Assembly: GCA_000585075.1 (NCBI GenBank)
Contig: JEMY01000017.1
Coordinates: 62,001 to 126,000 of the forward strand
Direction of reading: 5' to 3'
Length of the DNA: 64,000 bases
From: Candidatus Accumulibacter regalis
GTDB lineage: Bacteria > Pseudomonadota > Gammaproteobacteria > Burkholderiales > Rhodocyclaceae
A program made the translations under genes and the position numbers. Position 1 is the first letter of the stretch. Every line of letters begins with the position of its first letter. The notes below the pieces were generated by a model. The model was not told the origin of the DNA. It worked only from the letters and a program-made list of their open reading frames with translations, and ran no database searches. Positions 9,804-18,524 of this stretch are shown here, piece by piece.

Positions 9804-10727
9804 TCAGAACTGGAAGTAGGCTTTCGCGGTTTCGACGTCGTTGGCGATTTGCCCTTTCAGGGCGTTGAAGTCGGGAAATTTCATTTCGTCGCGCAGCTTG
9901 TGCAGGAAACGAACGTTCAGGTGCGCGCCGTAGATGTCCGCGCAGAAATCGAAGAGGTGCACTTCCAGCAGCGGTCGCGTTACCCGGTTGGCGCTCGGGC
10001 GGTAGCCAAGATTGGCCGCACCGCGGTGCGGGCCGCCAGGAAGTCCCTTCACCTCGACCGCGAAGACGCCTTGCAGCGGCGGTTTCTGGTGTTTGATGCG
10101 GATATTCGCGGTGGCGAAGCCCAGTTGCCGGCCGATCTTGTCGCCATGCACCACCCGCCCGTCGATCGAATAGGGGCGGCCGAGCAGGCGCGCGGCGTGC
10201 TCCAGCCGCCCGTCCTCCAGTGCATTGCGGACCGCCGAACTGGAGGCGCGTTCGCCTTCGAGGGTGACGCTGGGCATGGATTCGACCTGAAAGCCGAGGC
10301 GCGCGCCGGCCTCGCGTAGCAGCGCGAAGTCACCGCTGCGGCGAGCGCCAAAACGGAAGTCGTCGCCGACGATCAGATGGCGGACACGCAGCGCGTCAAC
10401 CAGTACCGTGGCAATGAAGTCGTCGGCGCTCAAAGCGGCGAAGCCGCCGTTGAAATGGCAGACGTAGGTCAGGTCGACGCCGTCGTCGGCGAGCAGTTCG
10501 AGCTTCTCGCGCAGCGTGGACAGTCGCGACGGCGCCGATTGCGGCGCGAAGAACTCGCGCGGGTGCGGCTCGAAGGTGAGCACTGCCGCCGGCAGGCCGG
10601 CGTCCGCCGCCACGGCCGTCAGGCGGGCGAGAAGCGCACGATGACCAAGGTGCACGCCATCGAAGTTGCCAATGGTCAGTACAGTGGCGCTGTGCGCTTT
10701 GCGAGAGTAACCGCGATAGACGAGCAT
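9804..10727 (-). CDS. ribF: Bifunctional riboflavin kinase / FAD synthetase
   Basis: Makes FMN and FAD from riboflavin. The adenylyltransferase domain begins [16 protein letters not shown] (HxGH class), followed by [13 protein letters not shown]; the C-terminal kinase domain has [15 protein letters not shown] and the VEVHLFDF-like block. I start at ATG 10727 (MLVYRGYS) because the predicted promoter places the transcript start just upstream; an ATG at 10778 would lie upstream of that transcript. 307 residues, first gene of the operon. Confidence 0.94.
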   Translation of the reverse strand: MLVYRGYSRKAHSATVLTIGNFDGVHLGHRALLARLTAVAADAGLPAAVLTFEPHPREFFAPQSAPSRLSTLREKLELLADDGVDLTYVCHFNGGFAALSADDFIATVLVDALRVRHLIVGDDFRFGARRSGDFALLREAGARLGFQVESMPSVTLEGERASSSAVRNALEDGRLEHAARLLGRPYSIDGRVVHGDKIGRQLGFATANIRIKHQKPPLQGVFAVEVKGLPGGPHRGAANLGYRPSANRVTRPLLEVHLFDFCADIYGAHLNVRFLHKLRDEMKFPDFNALKGQIANDVETAKAYFQF

Positions 10728-11032
10728 CGGCAGCAGGCGGGGACGAAAAAACGTGCAATTATAACCAGTTTCATGCACCGTCAGCGCCTATCGAGCGGCA
10801 TGCGACGGTGGGTAGTGCGGCTGTGCGGGCGTTCTGGCAGTGCCTCGCGGTGAATCGTTCGTCGCTTGCCCGCAGCCTTCGCGTGCCGGCCGTTGTCCGT
10901 GCTGCGGCGCGATTGGCGGTAAGATGCCGGCAGTTTCCGGGCTGCGCCCTGGATGCACAGGCTGCCTGCGAGGCAGCGATCCTTCGCTTCATGCGGGCGC
11001 CGGGCGGCGTCCTTTTCTTGTCCCTGGCGGTG
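10728..11032. other. Divergent intergenic region between ribF and ccoI
   Basis: About 305 bases with the ribF promoter near 10758-10784. An open frame continues upstream of ccoI as far as 10808, but its residues are arginine/alanine-rich and lack homology to the family's N-terminus, so I treat it as non-coding. I found no FNR-type box here, unlike upstream of ccoN and ccoG. Confidence 0.5.
10758..10784 (-). promoter_or_regulatory. Predicted ribF operon promoter
   Basis: On the minus strand a perfect TATAAT (10763-10758) is preceded by CTGACG (10784-10779) with a 15-base spacer. The -35 match is only partial (4 of 6) and the spacing short, so the -10 carries the call. A start near 10751 fits ribF translation from ATG 10727. 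Confidence 0.45.
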
Positions 11033-13510
11033 ATGAACAACAGCAATTGCTACCATTGCGGCCAGCCTGTGCCGGTCGGCGTTGATCTGGAGGTCGGCAT
11101 CGACGGTCAGCCGCGCGCGATGTGCTGTGGCGGCTGCCAGGCGGTGGCGCAGGCGATCGTCGGCAACGGGCTCGCCGAGTACTACCGCAACCGCGACCAG
11201 CTGCCCGATTCGCCGCGCGAGGCGCTGCCGAGCGTCGTCGATGGCCTGCAGATTTACGATCACCCTGATTTCCAGAAAGGCTTCGTGCGCGTTCTCGCCG
11301 CGGCGGGCGAAGCCGGTCGCGACGGTGTCGGAGGCAGCGAGCGGGAAGCGTCGCTGATCCTCGAAGGGATCACCTGTTCGGCGTGTATCTGGCTTAACGA
11401 GCAGCATCTTTCGCGCCTTGCCGGGGTCACCGCGGTGGACATCAACTACGCCACGCGACGTGCCCGAATCCGTTGGGATGATCAACGCATCAAGCTCTCC
11501 GACATTCTGGCGGCGATCGCCGCGATCGGTTATCACGCGCATCCGTACGATCCGGCGAAGAGCGAGGAGCTGGCGGGCAAGGAGCGGCGCAGTGCGTTGT
11601 GGCGGGTGTTCGTCGCCGGCTTCGGCATGATGCAGGTGATGATGTACGCGCTGCCACTGTACCTGGCCGGCGACGGCGAGATGACCGCGGACATAGAGCA
11701 ACTGCTGCGCTGGGCGAGCCTGCTGCTGACCACGCCGGTGGTCTTCTATTCGGCTGCCCCGTTCTTCCGCAACTCGTGGCGCGACCTGCGTTTGCGGCGG
11801 GTCGGCATGGACGTGCCGGTTGCCCTCGGCGTCGGCGCCGCCTTTGCGGCCAGCGTCTGGGCAACGCTGACGGCGAGCGGCGAGGTCTATTTCGACTCGG
11901 TGACGATGTTCGTCTTCTTTCTGCTCAGCGGGCGTTTCCTGGAGATGAGCGCGCGGCAACGCGCGGTGAGCGTCACCGAAGCACTGGCCAGGCTGATGCC
12001 GGCGGTGGCTGGCCGCATTGCCGGCTATCCGGAGAAGCGCGAGGTGGAGCAGGTGATGGCCGCCGACCTGCAGCCCGGTGACGTCATCCTGGTCCGGCCC
12101 GGCGAGACGATTCCCGCCGACGGGCGGGTGATCGAAGGCGCGAGCAGTACCGACGAGGCGCTGCTCACCGGCGAAAGTGCGCCGGTGCGAAAAGGGCCAG
12201 GACTGGTCGTGACCGGCGGTGCGGTCAATGTCGAGAGCCCTTTGCTGGTCGAGGTGCTGCAGGTTGGCGAGGGAACGCGGCTATCGGCGATCGTCCGCCT
12301 TATGGAGCGGGCAGCAGCCGAGAAGCCGCGCATCGTCGAGTTGGCCGACCGGATTGCCAGTCGCTTCATCGTCAGCCTGCTGCTCGTGGCGGCGGCGGTC
12401 GCCGCCGTCTGGTGGACCATCGACCCGGCGCAGGTGCTGTGGATTACGGTGTCGGTACTGGTCGTCACTTGCCCCTGCGCGCTGTCGCTGGCGACGCCGG
12501 TGGCTCTGACCGTGGCCAGCGGGGCGATGGCTCGGGCTGGCCTGCTGGTGACGCGCAGCCACGCGGTCGAGACCCTGGCTCGCGCCAGCCATTTCGTTTT
12601 CGACAAGACCGGGACGCTGACCAGCGGGCGCATGCGTTTGCTTGAAGTCATGCCGCTGAACGACCGTTCGTCGGCATTCTGCCTGGCTCTCGCCGCGGTG
12701 CTGGAGCAGGCGTCCGAGCACCCGATCGGCGCCGCCTTGCGCGCGGCAAGCAGCGGCCAGGCCGTGCCGGTTGTCGACGCACCGAGCAACGAGCCGGGGC
12801 GGGGAATCAGCGCCCGCTACGCTGGCTGCCGAGTGCGTCTGGGCCAACCGGACTACGTTCTCGCCTTGCACGGAGAGCCTCTGCCGCCGTCGGCCGACGC
12901 CTTGCTGGCCGGGGGAGATACGGTCGTCGCTCTCGGTGACGAGAGTGGCTGGATGGCGCTCTTCCGTCTCGGTGACGAGCTGCGGCCCGAAGCGGCGGCG
13001 ATGGTCGCCGCCTTGCAGGCGCAGGGCCGGCAGGTGATCCTGCTCAGCGGCGACGCGGCACCGGCGGTTCAGCGAGTGGCGCAGGCCCTGGCCATCGACG
13101 AGGTGGTGGCGGGGGCGTCACCGCAGGCAAAACACGACTTCGTTCGGCAATTGCAGGACAGTGGTGCGGTGGTGGCGATGATTGGTGACGGTGTCAACGA
13201 TGCGCCGGTGCTGGCCCAGGCGCAGGTTTCGGTGGCCATGGGCGGGGGCGCGCAGCTGGCGCGCACGCAGGCCGACCTGGTGCTGCTCTCCGAGAATCTG
13301 GATCACCTGCGTCGTGGCGTGCTTGTTGCGCGTCGTTCGCTGGCGGTGATCCGGCAGAATCTGCTATGGTCTTTCGCTTACAACGCGGTTGCCTTGCCGC
13401 TGGCGATGGGCGGTTACATCACTCCGTGGATGGCCGGTATCGGCATGTCGGGGAGTTCGCTGCTGGTGGTCTTGAATTCTATGCGGCTGCAGCAAGTCGC
13501 CGCGAGATGA
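11033..13510 (+). CDS. ccoI: Copper-type P1B ATPase CcoI (FixI) for cbb3 oxidase assembly
   Basis: 825 residues from ATG 11033 (MNNSNCYHCGQPV), the family-typical N-terminus. It exports copper across the inner membrane for the CuB site of cbb3 oxidase. The N-terminus has CYHCG and CCGGC cysteine pairs, then a heavy-metal-associated domain with GITCSACIW. Next come the TGES actuator loop, the CPC metal site in TCPCALSLATPVALT, DKTGT with the phosphorylated Asp, the SEHP motif and GDGVNDAPVL. About eight membrane helices are visible. ccoS follows 6 nt downstream, the usual arrangement. Confidence 0.95.
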   Translation: MNNSNCYHCGQPVPVGVDLEVGIDGQPRAMCCGGCQAVAQAIVGNGLAEYYRNRDQLPDSPREALPSVVDGLQIYDHPDFQKGFVRVLAAAGEAGRDGVGGSEREASLILEGITCSACIWLNEQHLSRLAGVTAVDINYATRRARIRWDDQRIKLSDILAAIAAIGYHAHPYDPAKSEELAGKERRSALWRVFVAGFGMMQVMMYALPLYLAGDGEMTADIEQLLRWASLLLTTPVVFYSAAPFFRNSWRDLRLRRVGMDVPVALGVGAAFAASVWATLTASGEVYFDSVTMFVFFLLSGRFLEMSARQRAVSVTEALARLMPAVAGRIAGYPEKREVEQVMAADLQPGDVILVRPGETIPADGRVIEGASSTDEALLTGESAPVRKGPGLVVTGGAVNVESPLLVEVLQVGEGTRLSAIVRLMERAAAEKPRIVELADRIASRFIVSLLLVAAAVAAVWWTIDPAQVLWITVSVLVVTCPCALSLATPVALTVASGAMARAGLLVTRSHAVETLARASHFVFDKTGTLTSGRMRLLEVMPLNDRSSAFCLALAAVLEQASEHPIGAALRAASSGQAVPVVDAPSNEPGRGISARYAGCRVRLGQPDYVLALHGEPLPPSADALLAGGDTVVALGDESGWMALFRLGDELRPEAAAMVAALQAQGRQVILLSGDAAPAVQRVAQALAIDEVVAGASPQAKHDFVRQLQDSGAVVAMIGDGVNDAPVLAQAQVSVAMGGGAQLARTQADLVLLSENLDHLRRGVLVARRSLAVIRQNLLWSFAYNAVALPLAMGGYITPWMAGIGMSGSSLLVVLNSMRLQQVAAR

Positions 13511-13516
13511 GCGCTG

Positions 13517-13759
13517 ATGGAAACGCTATACCTGCTGATTCCGATATCTGTCGTCCTGGTCTTCCTGATCGCCATCGCTTTTTGGTGGTCATTGCGCAAC
13601 GGTCAGTTTGATGACCTCGAAGGCCCGGCCTACCGTATCCTTATGGACGACGATAAGGCCACCGGACCCGTTGCGAGCGACCCCGATTCGTCGCCAGGCG
13701 ATGCTGGGCGCGCGCCCAGTCGAGAGAAATCGTCGGCGGCCAATCTCCACCACTCTTGA
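13517..13759 (+). CDS. ccoS: cbb3 oxidase maturation protein CcoS
   Basis: 80 residues. One N-terminal membrane helix (LYLLIPISVVLVFLIAIAFWW) is followed by the CcoS signature SLRNGQFDDLEGPAYRILMDDD. CcoS is needed for insertion of cofactors into CcoN. It directly follows ccoI. The C-terminal ~30 residues are Ser/Asp-rich and longer than in many homologues. Its stop codon is embedded in an FNR-type box. Confidence 0.93.
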   Translation: METLYLLIPISVVLVFLIAIAFWWSLRNGQFDDLEGPAYRILMDDDKATGPVASDPDSSPGDAGRAPSREKSSAANLHHS

Positions 13760-13796
13760 CACAAGTCAAGACGAACGCGTTTGCGGCCACGATAAT
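13756..13796 (+). promoter_or_regulatory. FNR/ANR-type box and class II promoter downstream of ccoS
   Basis: TTGACACAAGTCAA at 13756-13769 is a perfect inverted repeat matching the FNR pattern TTGA-N6-TCAA. Its centre (13762.5) is 28.5 bases before a GATAAT -10 box (13791-13796). That puts the transcript start near 13803-13804 and the box at about -41.5, the classic activating geometry. The promoter points away from ccoS and into the region before ccoN. Confidence 0.7.
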
Positions 13797-13803
13797 TGAT
13801 CTC

Positions 13804-13898
13804 ATGACGGGTGCCAATGCGCTGGCATTGTGCGCTGCAAGATGCGAAGGGCTTTTTCTCTGTTGGGGTTCGGGTGCGTTTCGGCGCACCCTTTTTTT
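13804..13898 (+). ncRNA. Candidate FNR-controlled small RNA (~95 nt)
   Basis: A transcript from the FNR-type promoter at ~13804 would reach an intrinsic terminator ending at 13898, well before the ccoN start at 14056. It holds no convincing reading frame. It has a 5' stem-loop (CAATGC-gctg-GCATTG, about 13815-13830), a pyrimidine-rich single-stranded stretch, and the terminator hairpin with seven U. This layout resembles FNR-dependent small RNAs known elsewhere (FnrS of enterics, AniS of Neisseria), but I see no sequence similarity I can assert. Alternatively the element is a leader attenuator of ccoN. Confidence 0.5.
13872..13898 (+). terminator. Intrinsic terminator between ccoS and ccoN
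   Basis: A perfect 7-bp stem GGGTGCG (13872-13878) / CGCACCC (13885-13891) with a 6-base loop is followed at once by seven T. It would stop transcription coming from ccoIS or from the FNR-type promoter at 13756. Confidence 0.8.
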
Positions 13899-13932
13899 GT
13901 ATATTAGGCTTTGATGATCGAGCGGCTGGAGT

Positions 13933-13974
13933 TTGAGCGGTGTCAAGTTGCGCCGCAAGAGGTTAGAATAGCAT
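13933..13974 (+). promoter_or_regulatory. Second FNR-type box and promoter for ccoNOQP
   Basis: TTGAGCGGTGTCAA at 13933-13946 has both FNR half-sites (TTGA, TCAA) at the correct spacing. Its centre is 29.5 bases before TAGCAT (13969-13974), giving a transcript start near 13981 with the box at -41.5. TAGAAT at 13964 is a better hexamer but off-register for class II. The start lies downstream of the terminator at 13898, so ccoN has its own oxygen-responsive promoter. Confidence 0.6.
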
Positions 13975-14055
13975 CCGGAAAGCTAGTGCCCATGCGGCTG
14001 GTGAGGGCATTACGGGCGGTGAGAACCGGTTTACAGTCATAAACGAGGTGAGTCC

Positions 14056-15483
14056 ATGTCGGAAACTCAGTCAACATACAACTACAAGGTGGTGCGGCAG
14101 TTTGCCGTGATGACCGTCGTCTGGGGCATTGTCGGGATGCTGGTCGGGGTGATCATCGCCGCTCAGCTGGTCTGGCCTGACCTTAACATGGGCTTTCTGC
14201 ATTTCGGTCGTCTGCGTCCGCTGCACACCAACGCGGTGATCTTCGCGTTCGGCGGCAGCGCACTTTTCGCCACCTCGTATTACGTCGTTCAACGTACCTG
14301 CCACACGCGAATCTTCTCGGATGGGCTGGCGGCCTTCACTTTCTGGGGCTGGCAAGCAGTGATCGTTCTGGCGGCTATCACCCTGCCGCTGGGGATGACC
14401 CAGGGGAAAGAGTATGCCGAACTCGAGTGGCCGATCGATATCCTGATCGCGCTGGTCTGGGTCGCCTACGCGGTCGTTTTTTTCGGCACCATCGCGAAGC
14501 GCAAGGTCAGCCACATTTACGTCGCCAACTGGTTCTATGGCGGCTTCATCCTTGCCGTGGCCTTGCTGCACATTGTCAACAGCGCTGCCATTCCGGTTTC
14601 GCTGACCAAGTCCTACTCGGCCTACGCGGGCGTGCAGGACGCGATGGTGCAGTGGTGGTACGGCCACAACGCGGTCGGCTTTTTCCTGACCGCCGGCTTC
14701 CTCGGGATGATGTACTACTTCGTCCCCAAGCAGGCCGGTCGCCCGGTGTATTCGTATCGCCTGTCGGTGGTGCACTTCTGGGCGCTGATCTTCACCTACA
14801 TGTGGGCCGGTCCGCACCATCTGCATTACACGGCGCTTCCCGACTGGACACAATCGGTAGGCATGCTCTTCTCGCTGATTCTCCTGGCACCGTCCTGGGG
14901 CGGCATGATCAACGGCGTGATGACCCTCTCGGGGGCCTGGCACAAGCTGCGCGACGATCCCATTCTCAAGTTCCTGATCACCTCCCTGTCGTTCTACGGG
15001 ATGTCCACTTTCGAAGGCCCGATGATGGCCATCAAGACGGTCAACGCGCTGTCGCACTACACGGACTGGACGGTCGGGCATGTGCACTCCGGCGCGCTTG
15101 GCTGGGTGGCGATGATCTCGATTGGTTCGATCTACTACCTGTTGCCGCGTTTGTACGGCAAGCCGGAAATGTTCAGCGTCAGATTGATCACCGTACATTT
15201 CTGGGTGGCAACGATCGGCGTCGTGTTGTACATCGCTTCCATGTGGATCGCCGGCGTAATGCAGGGCTTGATGTGGCGCGCGGTCAATGCGGACGGTACC
15301 CTGACCTACAGCTTTGTCGAATCGGTCAAAGCCTCGTATCCGTTCTGGGCGATCCGCTTTGTCGGTGGCGTTCTCTTCCTTTCCGGCATGCTGATCATGG
15401 CCTACAACATGGTCAAGACTATGGCTGGCGGGCGCACGGTGGACGATGCGCTGGTTCTGCAACCGGCTGCCCAGCACGCCTAA
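14056..15483 (+). CDS. ccoN: cbb3-type cytochrome c oxidase subunit I
   Basis: 475 residues with about 12 membrane helices. This is the catalytic subunit with heme b, heme b3 and CuB, reducing O2 to water at high affinity. Histidine-bearing helices are visible at [40 protein letters not shown] and [11 protein letters not shown]. The length is typical. It is the first gene of ccoNOQP, preceded by an FNR-type promoter, consistent with induction at low oxygen. Confidence 0.98.
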   Translation: MSETQSTYNYKVVRQFAVMTVVWGIVGMLVGVIIAAQLVWPDLNMGFLHFGRLRPLHTNAVIFAFGGSALFATSYYVVQRTCHTRIFSDGLAAFTFWGWQAVIVLAAITLPLGMTQGKEYAELEWPIDILIALVWVAYAVVFFGTIAKRKVSHIYVANWFYGGFILAVALLHIVNSAAIPVSLTKSYSAYAGVQDAMVQWWYGHNAVGFFLTAGFLGMMYYFVPKQAGRPVYSYRLSVVHFWALIFTYMWAGPHHLHYTALPDWTQSVGMLFSLILLAPSWGGMINGVMTLSGAWHKLRDDPILKFLITSLSFYGMSTFEGPMMAIKTVNALSHYTDWTVGHVHSGALGWVAMISIGSIYYLLPRLYGKPEMFSVRLITVHFWVATIGVVLYIASMWIAGVMQGLMWRAVNADGTLTYSFVESVKASYPFWAIRFVGGVLFLSGMLIMAYNMVKTMAGGRTVDDALVLQPAAQHA

Positions 15484-15495
15484 GAGAGGATCGAA

Positions 15496-16110
15496 ATGAA
15501 ACTTACGCATGACAGTATCGAACGTAATGTCTGGCTGATGGTGGTGCTGACCATCCTCGTGGTCAGTGTCGGTGGCCTGGTCGAAATCGTGCCGCTCTTT
15601 TTCCAGAAGTCGACCACCGAGCCCGTGGCCGGGCTGAAGCCTTACGATCCGCTGCGCCTGACCGGGCGCGATGTCTATATCCGCGAGGGCTGCTTCCTCT
15701 GTCACTCGCAGATGATTCGTCCGTTCCGGGCTGAAACTGAGCGCTATGGCCACTATTCGGTCGCCGGCGAGTTTGTCTACGACCATCCCTTCCAGTGGGG
15801 CTCGAAGCGTACCGGCCCGGATCTGCATCGGGTCGGCGGGCGCTATTCGGACGAGTGGCACCGTGCGCACCTGATCAATCCGCGCGACGTGGTCCCCGAG
15901 TCGAACATGCCTGCCTTCGCTTTCCTCGAAGGTGCGCCCGCCGATGCTGCACTGATCGAGACCAAGATGCGTGCCTTGCGCAAGGTGGGGGTTCCCTACA
16001 GCGATGAGGAAATTGCCGGCGCCAAGGCACAACTTGAGGGCAAGAGCGAGTTGGACGCCGTCATCGCCTATCTGCAGGGAATGGGCCTCGAACTGAAGAA
16101 CGCGAAGTAA
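15496..16110 (+). CDS. ccoO: cbb3 oxidase subunit II, monoheme cytochrome c
   Basis: 204 residues: an N-terminal membrane anchor ([21 protein letters not shown]), then a periplasmic domain with one CxxCH heme site in [18 protein letters not shown]. The segment [20 protein letters not shown] and a distal Met in NMPAFAF fit CcoO. It passes electrons from CcoP to CcoN. It lies 12 nt downstream of ccoN. Confidence 0.97.
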   Translation: MKLTHDSIERNVWLMVVLTILVVSVGGLVEIVPLFFQKSTTEPVAGLKPYDPLRLTGRDVYIREGCFLCHSQMIRPFRAETERYGHYSVAGEFVYDHPFQWGSKRTGPDLHRVGGRYSDEWHRAHLINPRDVVPESNMPAFAFLEGAPADAALIETKMRALRKVGVPYSDEEIAGAKAQLEGKSELDAVIAYLQGMGLELKNAK

Positions 16111-16114
16111 GCGC

Positions 16115-16309
16115 ATGGACATCAACGACTTACGAGCCATCGTCACCGTCGTCTCGCTGCTGACCTTCCTTGGAATAGTGTGGTGGGCGTACGGCGTGAA
16201 GGGCAACAAGAAGCGCTTCGAGGAAGCGGCCATGCTGCCGTTCATCGATGAGGAAGCGGATTGGGCCGAGCTCGGCCTGGATCGCCACGGAAAAAGGAAA
16301 GCATCATGA
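16115..16309 (+). CDS. ccoQ: cbb3 oxidase small subunit CcoQ
   Basis: 64 residues with a single membrane helix (AIVTVVSLLTFLGIVWWAY) followed by a charged tail containing the typical KGNKKRFEEAAMLPF block. CcoQ stabilises the oxidase and has been linked to oxygen signalling. It lies 4 nt after ccoO, and its stop overlaps the ccoP start as ATGA. Confidence 0.94.
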   Translation: MDINDLRAIVTVVSLLTFLGIVWWAYGVKGNKKRFEEAAMLPFIDEEADWAELGLDRHGKRKAS

Positions 16310-17214
16310 GTGATTTTGTCAATCAGTTCTGGAACTGGTACGTCATTCTCCTGACGGCCGTCAGTATCATTGCCTGTAGCGTCGTGCTCTGGTCGCAGAA
16401 CATCACGCCGGTTTCCGGCAAGGCGGATACTACCGGTCACGTCTGGGACGAGACGCTCGAGGAGTACAACAACCCGCTGCCGAAGTGGTGGATGTGGCTT
16501 TTCCACATTACCGTGGTTTTTTCGCTGGTTTACTGTGTTCTCTATCCGACGCTGGGCAGTTTTCAGGGTGTATTGGGGTGGTCGTCCGACGGGCAGTACG
16601 CCAAGGAAGTGGCCAAGGCCGACGCCGAGACCAAGCCACTCTACGACAAGTACCTGGCGATGGATCTGTCGGCCCTGGCAGCCGACAAGGAGGGCGTCGA
16701 AACCGGCAAGCGCTTGTACCTGACCTACTGCATGCAGTGTCACGGTGCCGACGCGCGCGGCGGGAAGGGCTTCCCGAACCTCGCCGACAACGATTGGCAG
16801 TGGGGCGGCGAACCGGCCGAGATCGTCGAGACGATCAGCAATGGTCGGATGGGAGTGATGCCCGCGCACGCTCAACTGGGTGCCGAAACGATCAAGGACC
16901 TCGCGAACTATGTGCGTTCGCTGTCCGGTCTGCCGGCCGATTCGCTGCGCGCTGCCAAAGGCCAGGAGGCTTTCAACAGCGTCGGTTGCTCGGGCTGTCA
17001 CGGGCCCGATGCGAAGGGAATGCATGCCCTGGGGGCGCCCAACCTGACCGACTCCATCTGGCTGTACGGCGGTTCGGAGCCGACGATCATCGAGACCATC
17101 ACCAAGGGCCGCAACAACCAGATGCCGGCCTGGCAGCAGTTTCTCGGCGATGCCAAGGTGCACGTTTTGTCCGCCTACGTGCTGAGCCTCAACAAGGGCA
17201 CCGAAAGCAAGTAG
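16306..17214 (+). CDS. ccoP: cbb3 oxidase subunit III, diheme cytochrome c
   Basis: 302 residues from ATG 16306, coupled to the ccoQ stop; an upstream in-frame start inside ccoQ is unlikely. Two N-terminal membrane helices flank a conserved loop (TTGHVWDETLEEYNNPLPKW). Two cytochrome c domains follow, with CMQCH and CSGCH heme sites and downstream Met ligands (MGVMPAH, NQMPAW). It receives electrons from soluble or membrane cytochromes and hands them to CcoO. Confidence 0.97.
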   Translation: MSDFVNQFWNWYVILLTAVSIIACSVVLWSQNITPVSGKADTTGHVWDETLEEYNNPLPKWWMWLFHITVVFSLVYCVLYPTLGSFQGVLGWSSDGQYAKEVAKADAETKPLYDKYLAMDLSALAADKEGVETGKRLYLTYCMQCHGADARGGKGFPNLADNDWQWGGEPAEIVETISNGRMGVMPAHAQLGAETIKDLANYVRSLSGLPADSLRAAKGQEAFNSVGCSGCHGPDAKGMHALGAPNLTDSIWLYGGSEPTIIETITKGRNNQMPAWQQFLGDAKVHVLSAYVLSLNKGTESK

Positions 17215-17237
17215 CTCGAGTGCTGCCTGGCCTCGCG

Positions 17238-17264
17238 AGAGCGGCCCCTTGGCCGCTCTTTTTT
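17238..17264 (+). terminator. Intrinsic terminator of ccoNOQP
   Basis: A perfect stem AGAGCGGCC / GGCCGCTCT with a 4-base loop runs into a run of six T ending at 17264, 24 nt after the ccoP stop. Confidence 0.85.
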
Positions 17265-17364
17265 GATGGCTGGCCGAGATTCGTCGCCAGTCGTCGCTCC
17301 GCTGTCGCAATGGATGCGCTGGCAACGCGAATGCGTCATACTCACGTCCTTTCAGGGGAACACG

Positions 17365-18186
17365 ATGAAGAAATCCACAGCCGTTGTACCTGTATTTCGT
17401 CAGCGCAGCATTGCGCTTGCCGGACTTGCCGCCGTCCTCCTTCTGGCTGGCTGCGCGAGCGATACCGCCATCATGGGAAGCGGCGCGACGGTCACCGCCA
17501 GCGACAAGACGCGCATGACACGAAGCGGTTTCCTGTCCGACTACGCGCGCCTGAAGCCAGCCCCCGGAGCTGAGGGGGTCGAGTGCTGGCGGGATACCAA
17601 GCTCGACGCCAGGAAGTACGACAAGGTGCTTATCTCGCGCATCGTCGTCTCGCTCGTCCCCCCCAAGGACCAGAGCGAGCCGCCGACCATCGATCCTAGT
17701 GACCTCAAGACGCTCACCGACTACTTCCACAATTCGCTGGTCACGGCCTTGAAGCCTCAAATGCAGGTGGTCGATAAAGCCGGCCCCGGGGTGCTCGTGA
17801 TGCGCATCGCACTCACCGATCTGGTGCCGACCAAGGTCAGCGACAGCGTCGCCGGGACTCTGATTCCTTACGGTTTTGTCGTCGAAGCGGGTTCCGGTGC
17901 GGCGACCGGAAGGCCGGCGGGTTCAACGCCCTACATGGGCGAGACGGGCATGGAAATGCAGTTCCGTGATGGGGGAACGGGCACCGTCGTCGGCGAGTGC
18001 AGAGACACCGAGATCGGACGCAAATACGCGGCGGACGTCGACGGGAGCACGGTCGGCGCAGCACAAACCTGGGCCAGCGGCTATCTGAACTCCTTCCAGG
18101 CCTGGTCGTACGCCAAGAACGCTTTCGACAAATGGTCGCTGCTGGTGGCCAAGCGTCTCGGCGAACTGCGCGGCGTCAGTCCGTAA
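17365..18186 (+). CDS. DUF3313-like lipoprotein
   Basis: 273 residues from ATG 17365. The N-terminus is a lipoprotein signal with lipobox LLAGC (Cys at about residue 28). The following MTRSGFLSDYARLKP is the start seen in DUF3313 proteins, with DKVLISRIVV and GVLVMRIALTDLVP further on. The family is predicted to sit at the outer membrane or in the periplasm, with no assigned biochemical role. It is isolated between the ccoNOQP terminator and the ccoG promoter, so I infer no link with the oxidase. Confidence 0.7.
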   Translation: MKKSTAVVPVFRQRSIALAGLAAVLLLAGCASDTAIMGSGATVTASDKTRMTRSGFLSDYARLKPAPGAEGVECWRDTKLDARKYDKVLISRIVVSLVPPKDQSEPPTIDPSDLKTLTDYFHNSLVTALKPQMQVVDKAGPGVLVMRIALTDLVPTKVSDSVAGTLIPYGFVVEAGSGAATGRPAGSTPYMGETGMEMQFRDGGTGTVVGECRDTEIGRKYAADVDGSTVGAAQTWASGYLNSFQAWSYAKNAFDKWSLLVAKRLGELRGVSP

Positions 18187-18197
18187 GCGAGCCAAGG

Positions 18198-18229
18198 CGC
18201 TGTCGCGCAGCCGGCGAGCGGCGACAGCG
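18198..18229. repeat. Perfect 9-bp inverted repeat downstream of the lipoprotein gene
   Basis: CGCTGTCGC (18198-18206) and GCGACAGCG (18221-18229) are separated by 14 bases and begin 12 bases after the lipoprotein gene stop. There is no T run, so it is not a standard intrinsic terminator. It may protect the 3' end of the mRNA. Confidence 0.45.
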
Positions 18230-18313
18230 AGCGCCGCGATTCGTTGGCGTGCATTGGCGGCAGTCGCTTTCGGAAGGTTTCGTTCAGCCAGCTTCCGGTC
18301 CTGCCTAACGGGC

Positions 18314-18349
18314 CTGCGGCGCCAGCCGCAGGGCGGCTGCGCCGCTTTT
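18314..18349 (+). terminator. Possible tandem-hairpin terminator before ccoG
   Basis: CTGCGGC-gcca-GCCGCAG (18314-18330) is followed by GCGGC-tgc-GCCGC (18333-18345) and four T. The T run is short, so the call is moderate. It would separate the lipoprotein gene from ccoG. The whole gap 18187-18524 shows no credible gene; besides this element it holds the hairpin at 18198 and an FNR-type promoter. Confidence 0.4.
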
Positions 18350-18441
18350 CCGGTACGCGGACGCTGGCCTCCGGGTCCAGAGAAGAGTCACGAGCGCTGC
18401 CTCGGCGCCCCCTGTGCCGAGCGCCCGAATCGCTGGCGGCG

Positions 18442-18483
18442 CTGATGCATATCAAACCCACTTCGGCCGCCGATCGGTAATAT
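18442..18483 (+). promoter_or_regulatory. FNR-type box and promoter of ccoGH
   Basis: CTGATGCATATCAA (18442-18455) matches TTGAT-N4-ATCAA in 9 of 10 positions. A TAATAT -10 box at 18478-18483 begins 29.5 bases from the box centre, which puts the box at about -41.5 from a start near 18490. This is the same geometry as at ccoN. Confidence 0.65.
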
Positions 18484-18524
18484 TAGCGTTTGGTGTAATT
18501 CTGAAATTGATCGGAGCTCAGATG

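Noticed and set aside
10808-11032. A 75-codon N-terminal extension of ccoI
   Set aside because: The extension is Arg/Ala-rich and unlike any CcoI; the family start MNNSNCYHCG at 11033 is a better choice.
14071-17760. A 1229-codon open frame on the minus strand opposite ccoN, ccoO, ccoQ and ccoP
   Set aside because: It is the frame shadow of four certain cbb3 oxidase genes in GC-rich DNA. The product is rich in His, Arg, Asp and Gly with no domain, membrane segment or ribosome site, and it crosses the strong terminator at 17238.
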